DNA of 64,000 bases. It comes from Microvirga brassicacearum (GTDB lineage Bacteria; Pseudomonadota; Alphaproteobacteria; Rhizobiales; Beijerinckiaceae). A program made the translations under genes and the position numbers. Positions 10,081-21,631 of this stretch are shown in pieces; positions within the stretch are counted from its first letter, which is position 1, and the number at the start of each line of letters is the position of its first letter. The stretch spans positions 34,643 to 98,642 of the forward strand of contig NZ_VCMV01000010.1 of NCBI RefSeq assembly GCF_008757455.1. The letters are read 5' to 3'. The notes beneath the pieces were generated by a model. It made no database searches, was not told the origin of the DNA, and saw only the letters and a list, made by a program, of their open reading frames with translations.

Positions 10081-10110
10081 GAGTGGACCCCGCCGGGTCC
10101 GCTCTTTTTT
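10081..10110 (+). terminator. intrinsic-terminator-like attenuator in the rimP leader
   Basis: GAGTGGACCC and GGGTCCGCTC form a 10-bp stem (one G-U pair) around the loop CGCC, followed at once by TTTTTT. It lies 38 bases before rimP and after the candidate promoter. It therefore looks like a conditional terminator in the leader of the translation/termination operon and not the end of the preceding gene. Confidence 0.7.
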
Positions 10111-10147
10111 ATTGCTCGGATGCCGGAGCGCGGAGATACGCGACCTG

Positions 10148-10786
10148 ATGGCAAACGAACGCGACAAGCGTCTGATCACCGAAACCGGCGTCGCCGCGCG
10201 CGTGGCGGCCGTGGTCGAGCCTGCGATCGAGGATCTGGGTTTCAACCTCGTGCGGGTGAAGATCACCGCCGAGAACGGCTGCACCGTGCAGATCATGGCT
10301 GAACGTCCCGACGGCACCATGTCGGTGAACGATTGCGCCACCGTCAGCCGGGCGATTTCGCCGGTGCTGGATCTCGAAGATCCGGTTCCGCAGGCCTATC
10401 ATCTTGAAATCTCGTCGCCGGGAATTGATCGTCCGCTGGTTCGGGCGAGCGATTTCGAGCGCTGGACGGATTATGAGGCCAAGGTCGAAATGGCAGTGCC
10501 GCTGGATGGCCGCAAGCGCTTCCGCGGCTTTATCCGCGGGGTCGAGAACGGCGCGGCGATCATCGCGTTGCCGGACGTGAAGGAAGGCCTCGATCCGATC
10601 GCGCGCCTGCCGCTGACCGATCTTGCCGAGGCGCATCTGGTCCTGACCGACAATCTCATTCGCGAATCGTTGCGTCGCGGCTCTGCGCCGGCGGACGACG
10701 AGGACGAGACCGATGACGACCACACACCTGTCGAGCCCGTGCGCGATGCGCCAGGCCGCGACGATTCAAATTCGACGAAGGAGTAA
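10148..10786 (+). CDS. rimP: ribosome maturation factor RimP
   Basis: A 212-residue 30S assembly factor with the usual two domains: an N-terminal alpha/beta part (about 15-100, with SSPGIDRPL at its end) and a C-terminal SH3-like barrel. The C-terminal 25 residues are acidic. The ATG at 10148 fits the family N-terminus. The frame is open further upstream, but that stretch would cross the attenuator hairpin. It leads the rimP-nusA-ylxR-infB-rbfA-truB operon. Confidence 0.94.
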   Translation: MANERDKRLITETGVAARVAAVVEPAIEDLGFNLVRVKITAENGCTVQIMAERPDGTMSVNDCATVSRAISPVLDLEDPVPQAYHLEISSPGIDRPLVRASDFERWTDYEAKVEMAVPLDGRKRFRGFIRGVENGAAIIALPDVKEGLDPIARLPLTDLAEAHLVLTDNLIRESLRRGSAPADDEDETDDDHTPVEPVRDAPGRDDSNSTKE

Positions 10787-10791
10787 CTTCG

Positions 10792-12411
10792 ATGGCTGTC
10801 AGCGCCAACAGGCTTGAACTTCTGCAGATCGCCGACGCGGTGGCGCGCGAAAAGGTGATCGACAAACAGATCGTGCTCGACGCGATGGCCGATGCCATCG
10901 CCAAGGCGGCACGGTCGCGCTATGGCGCCGAGACCGACATTCACGCCGAGATCAACGGCAAGACCGGCGAGCTGCGGCTGTCGCGCCACCTGCTGGTGGT
11001 CGACGACGCGGCGCTCGAAAACGATTCCCGCGAAATCGCCCTGTCGGAAGCGCGCAAGCGCAACCCGGCCGCGCAAGAGGGCGACGCGATTTCCGAGACC
11101 CTGCCGCCCTTCGATTTCGGTCGTATCGCGGCGCAATCGGCCAAGCAGGTCATCGTGCAGAAGGTGCGCGATGCGGAGCGCGACCGGCAATATCAGGAAT
11201 ACAAGGATCGCATCGGCGAAGTGGTCAACGGCGTCGTCAAGCGCGTCGAATACGGCAACGTGATCGCCGATCTCGGCCGCGGCGAGGCCATCGTGCGCCG
11301 CGACGAGATGATCCCGCGCGAAACCTTCCGCCCCGGCGACCGCATTCGCGCCTATCTGTTCGACGTGCGCCGCGAGGCCCGTGGTCCGCAGGTCTTTTTG
11401 TCGCGCACGCATCCGCAATTCATGGCGAAGCTGTTCGCCCAGGAAGTGCCCGAGATCTATGACGGCATCGTCACCATCCAGGCGGTGGCGCGCGATCCCG
11501 GCTCGCGTGCCAAGATCGCGGTGATCTCGCGCGACAGCTCCATCGATCCCGTCGGCGCCTGCGTCGGTATGCGCGGCTCGCGCGTTCAGGCCGTGGTCGG
11601 CGAATTGCAGGGCGAGAAGATCGACATCATTCCGTGGTCGCAGGATCAGGCGACCTTCATCGTCAACGCGCTGCAGCCGGCGGAAGTCGTCAAGGTGGTG
11701 CTCGACGAGGATGCGGACCGCATCGAAGTGGTGGTGCCCGACGACCAGCTCTCGCTCGCCATCGGTCGCCGCGGCCAGAACGTGCGCCTCGCCTCGCAAC
11801 TCACCGGCTGGGATATCGATATCCTCACCGAGGCCGAGGAATCGGAGCGCCGCCAGAAGGAATTCGCGGAGCGCACCGAGTTGTTCATGACTGCCCTCGA
11901 CGTGGACGAGGTCGTGGGCCAGCTGCTCGCCTCCGAAGGTTTCCGCACGGTCGAAGAGCTTGCCTATGTGGATGCGGGCGAAGTCTCGTCCATCGAAGGC
12001 TTCGATGAGGACACCGCGGCCGAGATCCAGGCGCGCGCGCAGGATTACATCGCGCGCATCGAATCCGAGAACGAGGCCCGCCGCCAGGAACTCGGCGTCG
12101 CCGACGAATTGAAGGACATCGAGGGCGTCACGACCGCCATGCTGGTCGCGCTCGGCGAGAACGACGTGAAGACGCTGGAGGATCTGGCGGGCTGCGCGAC
12201 GGACGATCTCGTCGGCTGGACCGAAGGACGCGGCCCCGAGGCGACCCGCTACAGCGGCTATCTCGACGGCTTCGATCTGTCGCGCACCGAGGCCGAGGCC
12301 ATGGTGATGGACGCCCGCGTCAAAGCCGGCTGGGTCGAAGCGCCGGTCGCGGTGGAAGCCGAGGGTTCGGAAGAGGCTGAAGGCGCCGCTTCCGAAGCCG
12401 AAGCTTCCTGA
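10792..12411 (+). CDS. nusA: transcription termination/antitermination factor NusA
   Basis: RNA-polymerase-binding elongation factor of 539 residues. The N-terminal domain (about 1-125) is followed by S1 (about 135-200), two KH domains (KH1 near [14 protein letters not shown]2 near [14 protein letters not shown]) and C-terminal helix-hairpin repeats (about 360-505). An acidic, Ala/Glu-rich tail ends the protein. It starts six bases after rimP and follows a GAAGGAG ribosome binding site. Confidence 0.97.
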   Translation: MAVSANRLELLQIADAVAREKVIDKQIVLDAMADAIAKAARSRYGAETDIHAEINGKTGELRLSRHLLVVDDAALENDSREIALSEARKRNPAAQEGDAISETLPPFDFGRIAAQSAKQVIVQKVRDAERDRQYQEYKDRIGEVVNGVVKRVEYGNVIADLGRGEAIVRRDEMIPRETFRPGDRIRAYLFDVRREARGPQVFLSRTHPQFMAKLFAQEVPEIYDGIVTIQAVARDPGSRAKIAVISRDSSIDPVGACVGMRGSRVQAVVGELQGEKIDIIPWSQDQATFIVNALQPAEVVKVVLDEDADRIEVVVPDDQLSLAIGRRGQNVRLASQLTGWDIDILTEAEESERRQKEFAERTELFMTALDVDEVVGQLLASEGFRTVEELAYVDAGEVSSIEGFDEDTAAEIQARAQDYIARIESENEARRQELGVADELKDIEGVTTAMLVALGENDVKTLEDLAGCATDDLVGWTEGRGPEATRYSGYLDGFDLSRTEAEAMVMDARVKAGWVEAPVAVEAEGSEEAEGAASEAEAS

Positions 12412-12440
12412 CCGGTCATGACAAGGCGAGGACAATCCAT

Positions 12441-13088
12441 TTGGCGCGGCATGAACCGGAGCGGACCTGCATCGTTACCCGCGCGGCCTTGCCCGCCGCG
12501 GGCCTGATCCGCTTTGTCCTCGGACCTGACGCCCGCGTCTTCGCCGACCTGAAACACAAACTGCCCGGTCGCGGCGTGTGGGTGACCGCCCGCCGCGATC
12601 TGGTCCAGGAGGCGGTCAAGCGCCGCCTCTTCGCCCGCGCCTTCAAGGCGGAGGTGCAGGTTCCCGACACGCTCGCCGACGATATCGCGGCGTCGTTGCG
12701 GGAAGATCTCCGGCAAGGCCTGTCGCTCGCCAACAAGGCGGGCACGGTCATCACCGGGTTTGCCAAGCTCGACTCGGCCATCGCCGAAAAGCCCATCGTC
12801 GCCCTTATTCACGCCGCAGAAGCGGCCGAAGATGGGCGAAGAAAACTAGCAAACCAGTTGCGCAAACGCCTCGGGGGGGCCATATCTGCCTTTCCGGTGA
12901 TCCAAGATTTGTCGAATGACGAATTGGGTTTGGCATTAGGCCGGGCAAATGTGATACATGCTGCGCTTGTCGCGGGCGCTGGAAGCAATGGCTTTCTCAA
13001 CCGCTGGCATCGTTACCGTACTTATTGCGGCATCGAAGCCGAACCGACTGGCCTCGAGACCGAGTCCGGCGAACCCACGATTACGTAA
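12441..13088 (+). CDS. YlxR-family RNA-binding protein (DUF448 with L7Ae-like half)
   Basis: A 215-residue protein with an N-terminal YlxR fold (about 1-85, containing RTCIVTRA and [13 protein letters not shown]) joined to an L7Ae-like domain (about 90-185), the usual long alphaproteobacterial form. YlxR proteins bind RNA and have been linked with RNase P and ribosome-associated RNAs in some bacteria. I use the TTG at 12441 because no ATG or GTG in frame precedes the conserved N-terminus. It lies between nusA and infB as in most bacteria. Confidence 0.88.
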   Translation: MARHEPERTCIVTRAALPAAGLIRFVLGPDARVFADLKHKLPGRGVWVTARRDLVQEAVKRRLFARAFKAEVQVPDTLADDIAASLREDLRQGLSLANKAGTVITGFAKLDSAIAEKPIVALIHAAEAAEDGRRKLANQLRKRLGGAISAFPVIQDLSNDELGLALGRANVIHAALVAGAGSNGFLNRWHRYRTYCGIEAEPTGLETESGEPTIT

Positions 13089-13107
13089 CCCGCAGGATCT
13101 GAGCGGA

Positions 13108-15945
<2,838 letters not shown>

Positions 15946-15979
15946 AGGCGGCGTTGCCTTCCATCGTCTGAAACTCATC

Positions 15980-16010
15980 GTCACCGGGCTTGTCCCGGTG
16001 ACCCTGTTTT
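15980..16010 (+). repeat. hairpin between infB and rbfA (CCGGGCTTGTCCCGG type)
   Basis: GTCACCGGG and CCCGGTGAC make a perfect 9-bp stem with loop CTTGT, then CCTGTTTT. It looks like a weak terminator or RNA-processing site inside the operon. The core CCGGGCTTGTCCCGG resembles short palindromes seen repeatedly in Rhizobiales intergenic DNA. A near-palindrome around TGCGCATGCGCA follows at about 16012-16029. Confidence 0.5.
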
Positions 16011-16108
16011 GCAATGCGCATGCGCAATGCGTCGCCGAGGCGCGTCGGTCGGGCAACCCCCACGCACGCTGCGGCCCAATGGTCCGGTCCAATCCCGGAG
16101 GCTGAAAA

Positions 16109-16534
16109 ATGGCTAAACGTTTCGATCAGAATGCCGGTCCGACCCAGCGTCAGCAGCGCGTCGCAGAACTCGTGCGGCATGCCCTCGCCGAGGTGCTGTC
16201 GCGCGGCGACGTGCAGGATCCGGTTCTCGGCAAGCACGTCATCACCATCCCCGAAGTGCGCATGTCGCCGGATCTCAAGCTTGCGACCGCCTACGTGATG
16301 CCGCTCGGCGGCCGGGACGAGGACGCGGTCATCAAGGCGCTCGAGAAAAACAAGGTCATGCTGCGCAAGGAAGTGGCGCGCCGCGTGGCGCTGAAATTCG
16401 CGCCCGATCTGCGCTTCCACCGGGACGAGACCTTCGACGAAGCGGATCGCATCACGGCGCTTCTGCGCACCGAGAAAGTGGCGCGCGATACCGGGCGACC
16501 AGAGACCGACGACGACCACGATTCGGACGAGTAA
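16109..16534 (+). CDS. rbfA: ribosome-binding factor A
   Basis: A 141-residue KH-like protein needed for 16S rRNA 5'-end processing and cold adaptation. It begins with the family pattern of a basic N-terminus followed by [14 protein letters not shown], and it ends with an acidic tail. It is separated from infB by 163 bases with a hairpin, and from the next gene by five bases. Confidence 0.95.
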   Translation: MAKRFDQNAGPTQRQQRVAELVRHALAEVLSRGDVQDPVLGKHVITIPEVRMSPDLKLATAYVMPLGGRDEDAVIKALEKNKVMLRKEVARRVALKFAPDLRFHRDETFDEADRITALLRTEKVARDTGRPETDDDHDSDE

Positions 16535-16539
16535 CGTCC

Positions 16540-17139
16540 GTGAGCGAGGCGTTCGCGGCCCCTCTGGACACCGTTGCGGCAGCGCGGCGCGGCGTAATCG
16601 ACCTCATGGTCGTGCCGACCTCCGCTGAGCGGCGCGTCGAGGCGCGTGCCGATCCCTATCGACCCTACAATGCGCTGCTGACGATCCTGGCGCGCCTCGG
16701 ATCGGGCGCGGTGTTCGCCGGCTTCACGGCCGGTTTCCTGTGGCTGATGGGTTCCGCCGACGACACGATCCTGCTGCTCAGCACCGCTCTGGCAGGCGGC
16801 GTCGTGGGCATCGCGGCGTTCCGGTTCGCCATCGAGCATCAATGGAAACGGCGCCTTGCCCGGAACGTGGTCGGGCGACGGGATCCCTACCGGCTCATCG
16901 GCGACGGCCGCTCGCTTGCCATCGAGGACGAGCACCTGCTTGTTCGCATGAATCTCGACGACCTGCGCCGGCTTGTCGAAACCCCCGCACATCTCATCAT
17001 CTTTCACCGCTACGCGCCGGTCCTGGCTTTGCCTCGGGCGGCGTTTCCCCGGCCTGAAATTGCCACGGCTTTGGCGGAATTTCTCCGTCGCCGGATCGAT
17101 TCGGCCGACGGCCACACAACAGAGACCCGCCATGAATGA
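16540..17139 (+). CDS. membrane protein with YcxB-like C-terminal domain
   Basis: A 199-residue protein of unknown function. Two hydrophobic segments (about residues 50-72 and 77-95) are followed by a cytoplasmic part that resembles the YcxB-like domain (MNLDDLRRLVETPAHLIIF, then LPRAAFPR). The start is GTG. The last eight bases overlap truB (ATGAATGA), so the two are translationally coupled. This gene is not a usual member of the infB operon, and nothing in its sequence shows a link to translation. Confidence 0.72.
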   Translation: MSEAFAAPLDTVAAARRGVIDLMVVPTSAERRVEARADPYRPYNALLTILARLGSGAVFAGFTAGFLWLMGSADDTILLLSTALAGGVVGIAAFRFAIEHQWKRRLARNVVGRRDPYRLIGDGRSLAIEDEHLLVRMNLDDLRRLVETPAHLIIFHRYAPVLALPRAAFPRPEIATALAEFLRRRIDSADGHTTETRHE

Positions 17140-18070
17140 ACTGCCGACGAACCCCAATCCGCAACAGCAGCGGCGGCCGCATGCCGACCGGCCCAAAAAG
17201 CGGGACGTCAACGGCTGGATCATCCTCGACAAGGGCGTCGGCATGACCTCGACCCATGCGGTCGCGGTGGTCAAGCGCGGGCTTTCGGCGAAGAAGGCCG
17301 GCCATGCCGGCACCCTCGATCCCCTGGCCTCCGGCATCCTGCCGATTGCGCTCGGGGAAGCGACCAAGACCGTTCCGTTCATCATGGACGGGCGCAAATC
17401 CTATGTGTTCACGGTCGCCTGGGGCGAGGAGACCAACACCGACGATGCCGAGGGTGAGGTGGTGGGCCGCAGCGACCTCCTTCCCGAACCTTCCGCCATC
17501 GAAGCCTTGCTGCCGCGTTTCATCGGCCAGGTGCAGCAGGTCCCGCCGCGTTTCTCCGCCATCAAGATCCAGGGCGAGCGCGCCTACGATCTCGCCCGCG
17601 ACGGCGAGGTGGTGGAGTTGCAGGCCCGCACGGTCGAGATCGACCGCATCGCGCTTGTCCATCACGAGGGCAACCGCTCGGTGCTCGAGGCCGATTGCGG
17701 CAAGGGCACCTATGTGCGCGCCATCGCCCGCGATCTCGGCCGGGCGCTCGGCTGCCTCGGCCACATCGCGGCGCTCCGGCGCACGCGGGTCGGACCGTTC
17801 AGCGAGGCCGATGCGGTGGTGGTCGACGATCTCGCCACCGATCCGGCCGCTTTGCGCCCGGTGGAATCAGCCCTCCACGACCTGCCGTCGATCGCGGTCA
17901 GCCGCGACATGGCGGGCCGGCTCATGCGCGGCCAGTCGATCATCCTGCGCGGCCGCGAGGCGCCGATCGCGGGCAAGATCTACGCCACATGCAACGGCGT
18001 GCTGGTGGCCGTCGGCGATGTGGAGAAGGGCGAATTGGTGCCGCACCGGGTGTTCAATCTGGGGGCGTGA
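17132..18070 (+). CDS. truB: tRNA pseudouridine(55) synthase TruB
   Basis: Makes pseudouridine 55 in the tRNA T-loop. The 312 residues start at the ATG overlapping the preceding gene. GWIILDKGVGMTST is the family N-terminus, and GHAGTLDPLASG contains the catalytic aspartate. A PUA-like C-terminal part follows. rpsO would normally come next but is displaced here by an opposite-strand gene. Confidence 0.96.
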   Translation: MNELPTNPNPQQQRRPHADRPKKRDVNGWIILDKGVGMTSTHAVAVVKRGLSAKKAGHAGTLDPLASGILPIALGEATKTVPFIMDGRKSYVFTVAWGEETNTDDAEGEVVGRSDLLPEPSAIEALLPRFIGQVQQVPPRFSAIKIQGERAYDLARDGEVVELQARTVEIDRIALVHHEGNRSVLEADCGKGTYVRAIARDLGRALGCLGHIAALRRTRVGPFSEADAVVVDDLATDPAALRPVESALHDLPSIAVSRDMAGRLMRGQSIILRGREAPIAGKIYATCNGVLVAVGDVEKGELVPHRVFNLGA

Positions 18071-18130
18071 GGCGCGCCCTTCCCCGCCCCTTTTGTGGCG
18101 TCGAGGCGGGCCGGCACATTGTGAGATGGG

Positions 18131-18667
18131 TCAGCGGTCGGCCTTCAGTCCCCTGGCTTCACGGTCGAGATATTTGAGCGTGATGGGTCCGATTTGCTCG
18201 AAGATCATCCGGGAGGCTTTTTCCTCCTCCTCGAGGGTCTGGCGCAGCACCGGCACGAATTGCGGATATCCGGCAGCCTCGGCCACGGCGATCAGGGACG
18301 TGTAGGCGGCGATCTCGAAATTCTCGAAGGCGTGATTGGAGAACGTGTCCTTGAGAACCTCGTCGGCCATCGGCACGTGGGCGAGCGCCGCCATGTTGCC
18401 CATCAGCTGGGTGGCGGTATCCTTCAACAACGAGCGATCCTCCCCGAGGGTCTGCAGGATTTCCTCGAGGCGGCGGATCTGAGCTTCCGTTTCAGCGGTG
18501 TGCTGCTGCAGAAGCTGCTTCATCTCCGGATAATGCTCGAGCCGTTCGATCTGACGGCTCATGATTTGGATCGCCTGCTTCTCGAGCGCATGGGCGTTCT
18601 GAAGACCACGGATGAAGATTGTCCGGACGGTTTCGGAGGACGTCAGATCGACAGTGGTTGCGGTCAT
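18131..18667 (-). CDS. DUF892 / YciE-type ferritin-like protein
   Basis: A 178-residue four-helix ferritin-like protein. Helix-rich sequence with spaced Glu/His pairs (AHALEKQAIQ, FENFEIAAYTS, EEEEKASRM) matches the YciE/YciF (DUF892) family, which is induced by general stress. Its iron-binding role is unproven. Two adjacent ATGs (18667 and 18670) both have AGGAG at a workable distance, and I take the inner one. It sits on the opposite strand between truB and rpsO, with a stress-type promoter motif upstream. Confidence 0.87.
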   Translation of the reverse strand: MTATTVDLTSSETVRTIFIRGLQNAHALEKQAIQIMSRQIERLEHYPEMKQLLQQHTAETEAQIRRLEEILQTLGEDRSLLKDTATQLMGNMAALAHVPMADEVLKDTFSNHAFENFEIAAYTSLIAVAEAAGYPQFVPVLRQTLEEEEKASRMIFEQIGPITLKYLDREARGLKADR

Positions 18668-18698
18668 CATGAGGTCTCCTGTTCTCGGGCTACCCTCC

Positions 18699-18723
18699 AA
18701 CCATTGCCGCAAGGAGTTGTTCC
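18699..18723 (-). promoter_or_regulatory. candidate EcfG-type (general stress sigma factor) promoter
   Basis: On the minus strand GGAAC (18723-18719), 16 bases, then GGTT (18702-18699). This is close to the alphaproteobacterial EcfG consensus GGAAC-N16/17-CGTT. It lies about 30 bases before the DUF892 start, and DUF892 genes are typical EcfG targets. The -10 box has G in place of the first C. Confidence 0.5.
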
Positions 18724-18954
18724 GACGGAACACGGCCACGTCCCCATTTGCGGCCTGGTCCCCGAAAAGGGATTCTTCTGGCGCCGATTGCGTTTTCGTG
18801 TATGGTGCGGCCACTTCCGCAGGAGAATGCCTGCAGGACGCGCTTGAGACCGAGACCGCGCTGGACGACATCCCGGCCCGGCCTTCCTCAGCGAGACGAC
18901 CTGGTTTCCAACGAAACAGGTCTTTTTTCAACGATCCAACCGAAAGGATACACG

Positions 18955-19224
18955 ATGTCGATTACGGCTGAGCGCAAGACCGCGCTTATCAAGGAATACG
19001 CTCAAAAGGAAGGCGATACCGGCTCCCCTGAGGTGCAGGTCGCCATTCTGACCGAGCGGATCAACAACCTGACCGGCCACTTCAAGAGCCACGCGAAGGA
19101 TAACCATTCCCGTCGCGGCCTGCTGAAGATGGTGTCCCAGCGCCGCTCGCTTCTCGACTACGTCAAGAAGGGCGATGAGGCGCGCTACCGCAGCCTGATC
19201 GAGCGTCTCGGCATCCGCCGCTAA
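18955..19224 (+). CDS. rpsO: 30S ribosomal protein S15
   Basis: The 89 residues match S15 in length and sequence ([44 protein letters not shown]). S15 is a primary binder of 16S rRNA in the 30S platform. The ATG at 18955 has GAAAGGA upstream. It is followed by pnp, the conserved rpsO-pnp pair, with a strong hairpin between them. Confidence 0.98.
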   Translation: MSITAERKTALIKEYAQKEGDTGSPEVQVAILTERINNLTGHFKSHAKDNHSRRGLLKMVSQRRSLLDYVKKGDEARYRSLIERLGIRR

Positions 19225-19238
19225 GCTCGACGACACTT

Positions 19239-19263
19239 CCGTTCGGAGCCCGGCTCCGAACGG
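19239..19263 (+). terminator. perfect hairpin between rpsO and pnp
   Basis: CCGTTCGGAGC and GCTCCGAACGG form an 11-bp perfect stem with loop CCG, 15 bases after the rpsO stop. No T-run follows. By analogy with the rpsO-pnp spacer of enterobacteria it could be a partial terminator or RNase processing site that controls pnp. Confidence 0.5.
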
Positions 19264-19434
19264 CCTCTTGACGCCGACGGAGACACGCTCCGCGCGTCCT
19301 TGGAAAAGAGGCGGACGACGCGATGACCATGGCAGGATCGCAAGAGGCTTTGCCGGCCCAGCAATGCTGAGCCCCCGGAGTCTCTTGCCGTCTTGCTCAT
19401 GGCATCGCTTCCGCCCTGTCATGAAAGACAAAGC

Positions 19435-21597
19435 ATGTTCGATATTCAACGCGAAGAACTGATCTGGGCCGGGCGCAAGCTCGTGCTCGAAACGGGCAAG
19501 ATCGCCCGCCAGGCCGACGGCGCCGTCGTCGCCACCTACGGCGAGACCTCGGTGCTCGCCACCGTCGTGTCGGCCAAGGAGCCCAAGGCCGGCATCGATT
19601 TCTTCCCGCTCACCGTGAACTACCAGGAGCGGACTTACGCAGCCGGCCGTATCCCCGGCGGCTATTTCAAGCGCGAAGGCCGCCCGACCGAGAAGGAAAC
19701 CCTGGTTTCCCGCCTCATCGACCGCCCCATCCGTCCCCTCTTCGCCGATGGCTACCGCAACGAGACCCAGGTCGTCGTGACGGTCCTGTCGCATGATCTC
19801 GAGAACGATCCGGACATCGTCGCCATGGTGGCGGCCTCGGCCGCACTCACCCTCTCGGGCGTGCCCTTCATGGGTCCCGTGGGCGCTGCCCGCGTCGCCT
19901 TCATCGGCGGTCAGTACAAGCTGAATCCGCCCCTGCAGGAGCTCGAAGAATCGACCCTCGACCTCGTGGTCGCCGGCACCGCCGATGCGGTCCTGATGGT
20001 CGAATCGGAAGCCAAGGAACTGGCCGAAGACGTGATGCTCGGCGCCGTGATGTTCGGCCACAAGCATTTCCAGCCGGTCATCGAGGCGATCGTCCGCCTG
20101 GCCGAGAAGGCCGCCAAGGAGCCGCGCGACTACCAGCCGGCCGATGTCGCCGAGATCGAAAAGGCGGTTCTGGAAATCGCCGAGAACGATCTGCGCGAAG
20201 CCTACAAGATCACCAAGAAGCAGGACCGCTACGCCGCCGTCGACGCGGTGAAGCAGAAGGTCATGGACGCGCTCGTCCCGGCTGAGGGCGAAGCCAAGTT
20301 CAACCCCGAGAAGGTCAAGGCGGTCTTCAAGGACGCGCAGGCCAAGGTCGTGCGCTGGAACATCCTCGACACCTCGAAGCGCATCGATGGCCGCGATCTC
20401 ACGACCGTTCGCCAGATCGTGTCGGAAGTCGGCGTGCTGCCGCGCACCCACGGCTCGGCGCTCTTCACCCGCGGCGAGACGCAGGCGCTGGTCGTGACCA
20501 CCCTCGGCACCGGCGAGGACGAGCAATACATCGACCAGCTCGAAGGCACCCGCAAGGAAACCTTCCTGCTGCATTACAACTTCCCGCCCTACTCGGTCGG
20601 CGAGACCGGCCGCATGGGTTCGCCCGGCCGCCGCGAAATCGGCCACGGCAAGCTCGCCTGGCGCGCCATTCGCCCGATGCTGCCGCCGGCGCACGAGTTC
20701 CCCTACACCCTGCGCGTCGTGTCGGAGATCACCGAGTCGAACGGTTCGTCCTCCATGGCCACGGTCTGCGGCGCGTCTCTGGCGCTGATGGATGCGGGCG
20801 TGCCCTTGCGCCGTCCGGTGGCGGGCATCGCCATGGGCCTCATTCTCGAGGGTGAGCGCTTTGCCGTCCTGTCCGACATCCTCGGCGACGAGGATCACCT
20901 CGGCGACATGGACTTCAAGGTGGCGGGCACCGAGGGCGGTATCACGTCGCTTCAGATGGACATCAAGATTGCGGGCATCACCGAAGAGATCATGCGCGTC
21001 GCGCTCGATCAGGCGAAGGCCGGCCGCAATCACATCCTCGTCGAGATGAACAACGCGCTTAACCAGCCGCGTTCCGAACTCGGCGAGCATGCGCCCCGCA
21101 TCGAGACCATGCAGATCCCGACCGACAAGATCCGCGAAGTGATCGGTTCGGGCGGCAAGGTCATCCGCGAGATCGTGGAAAAGACCGGTGCCAAGATCGA
21201 CATCAACGATGACGGCCTCATCAAGATCGCGTCGGCCGACGGCAAGTCGATCAAGGCGGCCTATAACTGGATCCGCTCCATCGTCGCCGAGCCCGAGCTC
21301 AACACGATCTACGAGGGCACGGTCGTCAAGGTGATGGAATTCGGCGCCTTCGTGAACTTCTTCGGTTCGCGCGACGGCCTCGTCCACATCTCCGAACTCG
21401 CCAAGAACCGCGTCAACAAGGTCACGGATGTGGTCAAGGAAGGCGACAAGGTCAAGGTCAAGTTCCTCGGCATGGACGAACGCGGCAAGGTCCGCCTCTC
21501 CATGAAGGTCGTCGACCAGGAAACCGGCGAAGACATCACCGAGAAGCTGAAAGCCGAGCGCGAAGCCGAGAAGAACCGGCAGGCTGCTGGGGAGTAA
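19435..21597 (+). CDS. pnp: polyribonucleotide nucleotidyltransferase (PNPase)
   Basis: Phosphorolytic 3'-5' exoribonuclease of 720 residues. Two RNase PH domains (about 1-145 and 310-540) flank an alpha-helical segment. KH (about 553-610, with [13 protein letters not shown]) and S1 (about 622-690, [21 protein letters not shown]) complete it. The start [11 protein letters not shown] is typical of alphaproteobacteria. The preceding 210 bases hold the hairpin and no gene that I can support. Confidence 0.97.
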   Translation: MFDIQREELIWAGRKLVLETGKIARQADGAVVATYGETSVLATVVSAKEPKAGIDFFPLTVNYQERTYAAGRIPGGYFKREGRPTEKETLVSRLIDRPIRPLFADGYRNETQVVVTVLSHDLENDPDIVAMVAASAALTLSGVPFMGPVGAARVAFIGGQYKLNPPLQELEESTLDLVVAGTADAVLMVESEAKELAEDVMLGAVMFGHKHFQPVIEAIVRLAEKAAKEPRDYQPADVAEIEKAVLEIAENDLREAYKITKKQDRYAAVDAVKQKVMDALVPAEGEAKFNPEKVKAVFKDAQAKVVRWNILDTSKRIDGRDLTTVRQIVSEVGVLPRTHGSALFTRGETQALVVTTLGTGEDEQYIDQLEGTRKETFLLHYNFPPYSVGETGRMGSPGRREIGHGKLAWRAIRPMLPPAHEFPYTLRVVSEITESNGSSSMATVCGASLALMDAGVPLRRPVAGIAMGLILEGERFAVLSDILGDEDHLGDMDFKVAGTEGGITSLQMDIKIAGITEEIMRVALDQAKAGRNHILVEMNNALNQPRSELGEHAPRIETMQIPTDKIREVIGSGGKVIREIVEKTGAKIDINDDGLIKIASADGKSIKAAYNWIRSIVAEPELNTIYEGTVVKVMEFGAFVNFFGSRDGLVHISELAKNRVNKVTDVVKEGDKVKVKFLGMDERGKVRLSMKVVDQETGEDITEKLKAEREAEKNRQAAGE

Positions 21598-21602
21598 GGT
21601 TC

Positions 21603-21631
21603 AGGCAGGCGAGGCTAAACCTCGCCTGCCT
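21603..21631. terminator. bidirectional hairpin between pnp and the dCTP deaminase gene
   Basis: AGGCAGGCGAGG and CCTCGCCTGCCT make a 12-bp perfect stem with loop CTAAA. The stop codon of the restored deaminase frame (TAG on the minus strand, 21617-21615) lies in the loop. It sits between two convergent genes and could stop transcription in both directions, although no clear T-run flanks it. It also marks the sharp left edge of the AT-rich segment. Confidence 0.55.

Noticed and set aside
10471..12435. 654-residue open frame opposite nusA
   Set aside because: It is a shadow frame. nusA carries its full domain set on the + strand.
18928..21387. Very long open frame on the minus strand opposite rpsO and pnp
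   Set aside because: It mirrors pnp codon usage. The sequence is His/Asp/Leu/Gly-rich without any domain, and both rpsO and pnp are certain on the + strand.
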